From Candidatus Kapaibacterium sp. (GTDB lineage: Bacteria > Bacteroidota > Ignavibacteria > Kapaibacteriales > UBA2268): a DNA stretch of 39,111 nt. The stretch spans positions 1 to 39,111 of the forward strand of contig CALKJQ010000119.1 of NCBI GenBank assembly GCA_937995785.1. Direction: 5' to 3'. The translations under genes and the position numbers were made by a program. The notes under the pieces were generated by a model that ran no database searches, was not told where the DNA came from, and was given only the letters and a program-made list of their open reading frames with translations. Shown here piece by piece: positions 35,379 to 39,111 of this stretch (position 1 is its first letter; each line of letters begins with the position of its first letter).

Positions 35379-36287
35379 TCCTTTATAACCATTCAAAAAG
35401 TCTGCGATTTTCATCACTTTTTTTGTGGGCATTTGTATTTCTAAAACTTTAATTTCCCCATCGGCACATCCTACGAAGAAATTTTTGTTTTGTATGAAAA
35501 ATACATTAGGCTTTAAACCTATTGGATTGTTGTTAACAATAGTTCGATAAAATTTCACTTGTTGCCCGTTCCATTCAGTCCAAGCAGCTGGGTCGGGCGA
35601 TACTCCGTTAATAAAATTTTTAACTTTTTCGGCGGGTTGGTTAAAATTAATTTTACAATTCTCTTTGAGTAATTTTGGTGCTTTCGTAACCAAAGAATTG
35701 TCTTGTTTAATAATTTCGTAATTACCTGAAACAAGTAGTTTAATTGTTCTCAATGCAATATCGGGTGCTTTAAGCTTTACAATTTGAATTAAATCTCCGG
35801 CTGTTGAATTATCGGGTATGAGTAATTCTTCTTGCAGCAAAATGCCACCGGCATCAACTTTTTCTTCCATCAAAAAGGTTGATATACCAGTAATCTTATC
35901 TCCATTGATAATGGCGTGATTGATGGGGGCGGCACCTCGGTATTTGGGAAGCAAACTTGGGTGTATGTTGAACGAACCAATCTTGGGTATGGAGAGTAAC
36001 CAATTTGGAAGTATTTTGAAAGCAAATACTACAAAGATGTCTGGTTTTAGTTCTCTTAGGCGATTAGCAAAATCTCGAGATTTTAGGTCATCGGGTTCAA
36101 TTGTCTGAATATTTAGTGATTGAGCCGCTAATTTAACTTCGCAAGGTAGTAGTTTTCGGCCACGTCCTTGAACTTTGTCGGGATTGGTAACAACTGCAAT
36201 TATTCCAAATTGTTTATAAATTGCTTCGAGAGTTGGAACTGCAATTTCAGGTGTCCCGAAGAAAACAATTCTTGGTTTATCTATCAC
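35355..36287 (-). CDS. fmt: methionyl-tRNA formyltransferase
   Basis: 310 residues. The formyl-transfer domain has [10 protein letters not shown] at the start, the catalytic N-x-H within [18 protein letters not shown], and the catalytic Asp in [11 protein letters not shown]. The C-terminal OB-like tRNA-binding domain follows (about 205 onward, with [13 protein letters not shown]). It formylates initiator Met-tRNA using 10-formyl-THF. A TTG at 36299 is in frame, but GTG at 36287 overlaps the accA TGA (GTGA) and has GGGAAG 4 nt upstream, so it is preferred. It is translationally coupled to accA. Confidence 0.93.
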   Translation of the reverse strand: MIDKPRIVFFGTPEIAVPTLEAIYKQFGIIAVVTNPDKVQGRGRKLLPCEVKLAAQSLNIQTIEPDDLKSRDFANRLRELKPDIFVVFAFKILPNWLLSIPKIGSFNIHPSLLPKYRGAAPINHAIINGDKITGISTFLMEEKVDAGGILLQEELLIPDNSTAGDLIQIVKLKAPDIALRTIKLLVSGNYEIIKQDNSLVTKAPKLLKENCKINFNQPAEKVKNFINGVSPDPAAWTEWNGQQVKFYRTIVNNNPIGLKPNVFFIQNKNFFVGCADGEIKVLEIQMPTKKVMKIADFLNGYKGNSIGYFE

Positions 36288-37231
36288 TTTTCTTCCCAAA
36301 CTCCCATTTTATAGAATTTCTCTTTACGCATTTGAACTAATTTTATGGGTTCAATTTTAATCAAATTATCTAATTCTTCAATTAAAATTGGTTTAAGTGT
36401 GCTATAAATTTCTTCGGGATTTTTGTGAGCCCCGCCCAAAGGTTCAGGAATAATTCTATCAATAATATTGAATTTAATAAGTTCATCGGCAGTGAGCTTT
36501 AAAGCTTCGGCAGCTTGTTCTTTAAAGTCCCAACTTCTCCATAGAATGCTCGAGCAGGATTCGGGCGAAATCACAGAATACCAAGCATATTCGAACATCA
36601 GTATTCTATCGCCAACTCCAATACCAATAGCACCACCGGAGGCGCCTTCGCCAATAATAATCACAATTATTGGAACTTTGATATCGCTCATCAACATCAT
36701 ATTGGCTGCTATGGCTTCGGCTTGTCCGCGTTGCTCGGCTTCTATGCCTGGAAATGCTCCGGGTGTATCGACAAACGTTATAATTGGTTTGCCAAACCGC
36801 TCGGCAAGTTGGAACAAACGAGCAGCTTTGCGATAACCTTCGGGATTGGACATACCGAAGTTTCTCATTAAGTTTTCTTTTGTTCCCCTACCCTTTTGTT
36901 GCCCGACAACCATTACACTTTTGCCGTTCAAAGATGCCATTCCACCAACTATTGCTTTATCATCGCCAAATTTTCGATCGCCGTGCAATTCAACGAAATC
37001 GTCGAAAATATTGTGAAAATAATCCAAAGAGTATGGTCTATCGGGATGGCGGGCTATTTGAACTTTTTGCCAGTTTGTCAGGCTTTGATAAATATTTTTC
37101 TTTAATTCTAACAACTTAGCCTCGAAATCTCCTAATTCTCTGCTCATATCTATATCGCCTGTGAGCTTTCTAATTTCTTCGATTTTATTTTCTAATTCTA
37201 CTATAGGTTTCTCAAAATCAAATATTTGCAT
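36284..37231 (-). CDS. accA: acetyl-CoA carboxylase carboxyltransferase subunit alpha
   Basis: 315 residues, normal for AccA. An N-terminal coiled segment ([17 protein letters not shown]) precedes the carboxyltransferase domain with [46 protein letters not shown] and [15 protein letters not shown]. Together with AccD it moves a carboxyl group from biotin to acetyl-CoA, the first committed step of fatty-acid synthesis. A TTG 24 bp upstream would overlap the glycosyltransferase; the ATG at 37231 has GAAGGT at 37238-37243 and leaves 4 bp. accD is not in the window. fmt overlaps its stop by 4 nt. Confidence 0.96.
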   Translation of the reverse strand: MQIFDFEKPIVELENKIEEIRKLTGDIDMSRELGDFEAKLLELKKNIYQSLTNWQKVQIARHPDRPYSLDYFHNIFDDFVELHGDRKFGDDKAIVGGMASLNGKSVMVVGQQKGRGTKENLMRNFGMSNPEGYRKAARLFQLAERFGKPIITFVDTPGAFPGIEAEQRGQAEAIAANMMLMSDIKVPIIVIIIGEGASGGAIGIGVGDRILMFEYAWYSVISPESCSSILWRSWDFKEQAAEALKLTADELIKFNIIDRIIPEPLGGAHKNPEEIYSTLKPILIEELDNLIKIEPIKLVQMRKEKFYKMGVWEEK

Positions 37232-37235
37232 CTTC

Positions 37236-39111
37236 TTACCTTCGTTTAAAAACAAATTTAACTAAAATATCGAAATCTAATGATAAGGAATAATTGTTTT
37301 CGTAATAATCGTTAAGTTTTTTGATAGTATTTTCGTTCAATGTATTTGGATCGGCAAACAATACTAAATTTAATATTCCTGGTTTGGAATTATAATTACG
37401 AATATTGTCCACGGGATATATTCCAACAATTGAATAGTTGCCAACAATTACCGATTTAACTTGAGAATAAGTTTCTTTTAACTTTTTTGATCGGGAAAAA
37501 GGTAACAGAATGATTAATGTTAAAATTGCAATCAACAAATCGATGAATCGCTTCAAAAATCGATAACGTGGTAGGATTAATTTGTGGGAATGTTTGATAA
37601 ATTGGTTATTGCTCACTGAATTTACCACCTTAGAAATCGTGTAATCTTGAATATTTTTCACAAGATATACTTTCTTGCCCAAATCCAATGCATTATTCAG
37701 CAATAGTGTGATATTTTCGTTGTGTTGCTGGTCTTGAATAATAATAATTTCGTCTAAATCATAGTTTTTAATGTCTTTGATAAGGTATTCAATATTACCT
37801 TTTATTAATGGGTTTTGAGTTGGATTTTGAATCTTATCGAGCAGGAAAATTCCTACTAATTCGATGTTTTTTAGTGTATTATTAACTTTGGTATCGCTCA
37901 AAAAGGATTGGATTTTTGTTGAATTTATTAACAAAACTACTCTTGGTATTGAATTGGATCTGCCACGAGAAAAAGAATGCAAAAACAATCTAACAATCGA
38001 TGTTAAAAGTATTCCAATTCCTATCGTGAGTAGCAATACTCCACGGCTAAATGCGTATTCTTTGAAAAAGTAGGTAAATCCAATTAAGATAAAGAAAGCA
38101 ACCAAATAGCCAAAAAACACCTTCCTAACTGAATGTTCTCCTTCGAAATATTCGCCAACAGCAAAAAACGAGAAAAATTGAACAATCGACAACACTATGA
38201 ACACGAGTGGATAGGCATAGTCGGGAAATCCAAGAAAATTATTGAAACGCACGGGAGTTGCCAATAGTAATGCCGCATTGACTATTATTATATCTGTGAG
38301 AATAATTGGTATATCGTTTTTGAATTTAAATATATATGCAAAAAAGGTTCTAATGAATATTCCTAATCGCAACAAAAACAAAAATGGACGCGAGTAGGAA
38401 TAATGTTTACGAACAAATATTTCCATTGCCTCGTAAAAATGCTTAATCTCGTCGATTGAACTTCGTTTGGTGCTTTCGCCTTTAAAATGTATTGTTGATG
38501 TGGAATGGACATAAGCAACTTTTCCACCTAATTTCGTGGCACGATAGCATAAATCCAAATCTTCTCCATACATAAAAAAGTCTTCTTCGAAACCATTCAG
38601 TTGTTTGATAATATCAGTCCTGCAAAACATAAACGCACCCATAACAGAGTCTATGTAATATGTTTCCTCGGTTGAGCGGTAAGTCTGATTATATTTTGCG
38701 AATAATTTTGATTTAGGAAAAAGTGATTGCAATCCAAATAGTTTGGAAAATGCAGCCCATGGAGTTGGGAAGCCGCGACGGCATGGGAGCTGGAACGAAC
38801 CATCGGGGTTGAGTAATTTGCATCCAGAAATATAAACCTCGGGATTGGCATCCATATAATCCTTCATTACCTGAAAAGTATCGACATCGACCCTTGTGTC
38901 GGGGTTCAAAAAAAGGACATATTTTCCGGTGGCTTTTTGCAAACCGATATTATTGGCTTTGGCAAAGCCCAAATTGCTCTCGAGCTGAATAAATTGAACA
39001 TTCGGGAACTGAGGTTTTAGGTATTCAACAGAAAAGTCATTTGAGTTGTTATCGACCACTATTGTTTCGAACTTAAATTTAGTTTGAGAGTTTTCTATTG
39101 ATTTAAGGCAA
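37236..39111 (-). CDS. GT2 glycosyltransferase fused to degenerate polyprenyl glycosylphosphotransferase-like region (5'-partial)
   Basis: At least 624 residues; the frame stays open to the window edge, so the true start is outside. The visible N-terminus (CLKSI...[12 protein letters not shown]) is the early part of a GT2 fold. NPDTRVD (about 69-75), GAFMFCR, and [10 protein letters not shown] (about 182-191) are rhamnosyltransferase WbbL-like donor and metal motifs. Several membrane segments follow (about 270-375), then a Rossmann-like domain as in WbaP/EpsE-type phosphoglycosyltransferases. Last comes [21 protein letters not shown] with a C-terminal [10 protein letters not shown]...[16 protein letters not shown]. 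The catalytic core between those parts (the KFRSM and Asp-Glu region) is missing. The protein probably acts in surface polysaccharide synthesis, with the fused part perhaps anchoring or partnering. accA starts 4 bp after it. Confidence 0.82.
   Translation of the reverse strand, partial: CLKSIENSQTKFKFETIVVDNNSNDFSVEYLKPQFPNVQFIQLESNLGFAKANNIGLQKATGKYVLFLNPDTRVDVDTFQVMKDYMDANPEVYISGCKLLNPDGSFQLPCRRGFPTPWAAFSKLFGLQSLFPKSKLFAKYNQTYRSTEETYYIDSVMGAFMFCRTDIIKQLNGFEEDFFMYGEDLDLCYRATKLGGKVAYVHSTSTIHFKGESTKRSSIDEIKHFYEAMEIFVRKHYSYSRPFLFLLRLGIFIRTFFAYIFKFKNDIPIILTDIIIVNAALLLATPVRFNNFLGFPDYAYPLVFIVLSIVQFFSFFAVGEYFEGEHSVRKVFFGYLVAFFILIGFTYFFKEYAFSRGVLLLTIGIGILLTSIVRLFLHSFSRGRSNSIPRVVLLINSTKIQSFLSDTKVNNTLKNIELVGIFLLDKIQNPTQNPLIKGNIEYLIKDIKNYDLDEIIIIQDQQHNENITLLLNNALDLGKKVYLVKNIQDYTISKVVNSVSNNQFIKHSHKLILPRYRFLKRFIDLLIAILTLIILLPFSRSKKLKETYSQVKSVIVGNYSIVGIYPVDNIRNYNSKPGILNLVLFADPNTLNENTIKKLNDYYENNYSLSLDFDILVKFVFKRR

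Noticed and set aside
39057-39059. GTG as start of the glycosyltransferase
   Set aside because: The frame continues to the window edge and encodes the expected beginning of the GT2 fold ([10 protein letters not shown]), so the gene is cut by the window and this Val is internal.

Overview
The window looks like a chromosomal segment from a low-GC (roughly mid-30s %) member of the Bacteroidota/FCB group. An Ignavibacteria- or Kapabacteria-like lineage would fit best, but this is inferred from gene content and no search was run. Pointers are two secreted proteins with type IX secretion (T9SS) C-terminal sorting domains, a PorQ-like T9SS protein, lipoproteins with Bacteroidota-style lipoboxes, a DUF2147 protein, and a TTG-N19-TAnnTTTG promoter. 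Coding density is very high. No gene-free stretch exceeds 140 bp, and I see no mobile element, CRISPR array or rRNA.

Layout. 31-116: tRNA-Leu(UAA). 242-3071 (-): M49-type peptidase lipoprotein, thioredoxin-like protein, TylF-type methyltransferase. 3146-6755 (+): a lone MalF/UgpA-type ABC permease overlapping plsY, then an M3 peptidase ending at a strong bidirectional terminator. 6839-24036 (-): a 17-kb run, read in transcription order as a giant T9SS cargo, aldehyde dehydrogenase, tilS, hpt, ftsH, a repeat/coiled-coil protein, lepA, lepB, a lipoprotein, and the nfnA-nfnB pair of electron-bifurcating transhydrogenase subunits. 24174-28217 (+): a tight six-gene operon (Nudix hydrolase, parA, parB, thioesterase, porQ-like gene, small secreted protein) closed by a terminator. 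28295-33628 (-): acyl-CoA dehydrogenase, T9SS cargo, then HMG-CoA synthase, thiolase and DUF35 protein. 33767-35352 (+): a second, divergent acyl-CoA dehydrogenase and a DUF2147 protein. 35355-39111 (-): a glycosyltransferase fused to a degenerate sugar-phosphate transferase (cut by the window edge), accA and fmt.

The most striking item is the HMG-CoA synthase-thiolase-DUF35 trio. Its order, lengths and catalytic residues match the archaeal three-protein complex that channels acetoacetyl-CoA to HMG-CoA, yet it sits in an evidently bacterial genome next to acyl-CoA dehydrogenases. Its DUF35 scaffold has lost nearly all zinc-ribbon cysteines. Other notable points are the GT2/pseudo-glycosylphosphotransferase fusion, the pentapeptide-motif M49 peptidase, a degenerate HNH-like head on the repeat protein, and a perfect 18-bp palindrome between the divergent acyl-CoA dehydrogenases.

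Several starts were moved from the longest open frame to an internal codon, using overlap with the neighbour, Shine-Dalgarno position and family length (methyltransferase, plsY, nfnA, ftsH, parB, HMG-CoA synthase, the 512-aa cargo, fmt, accA).
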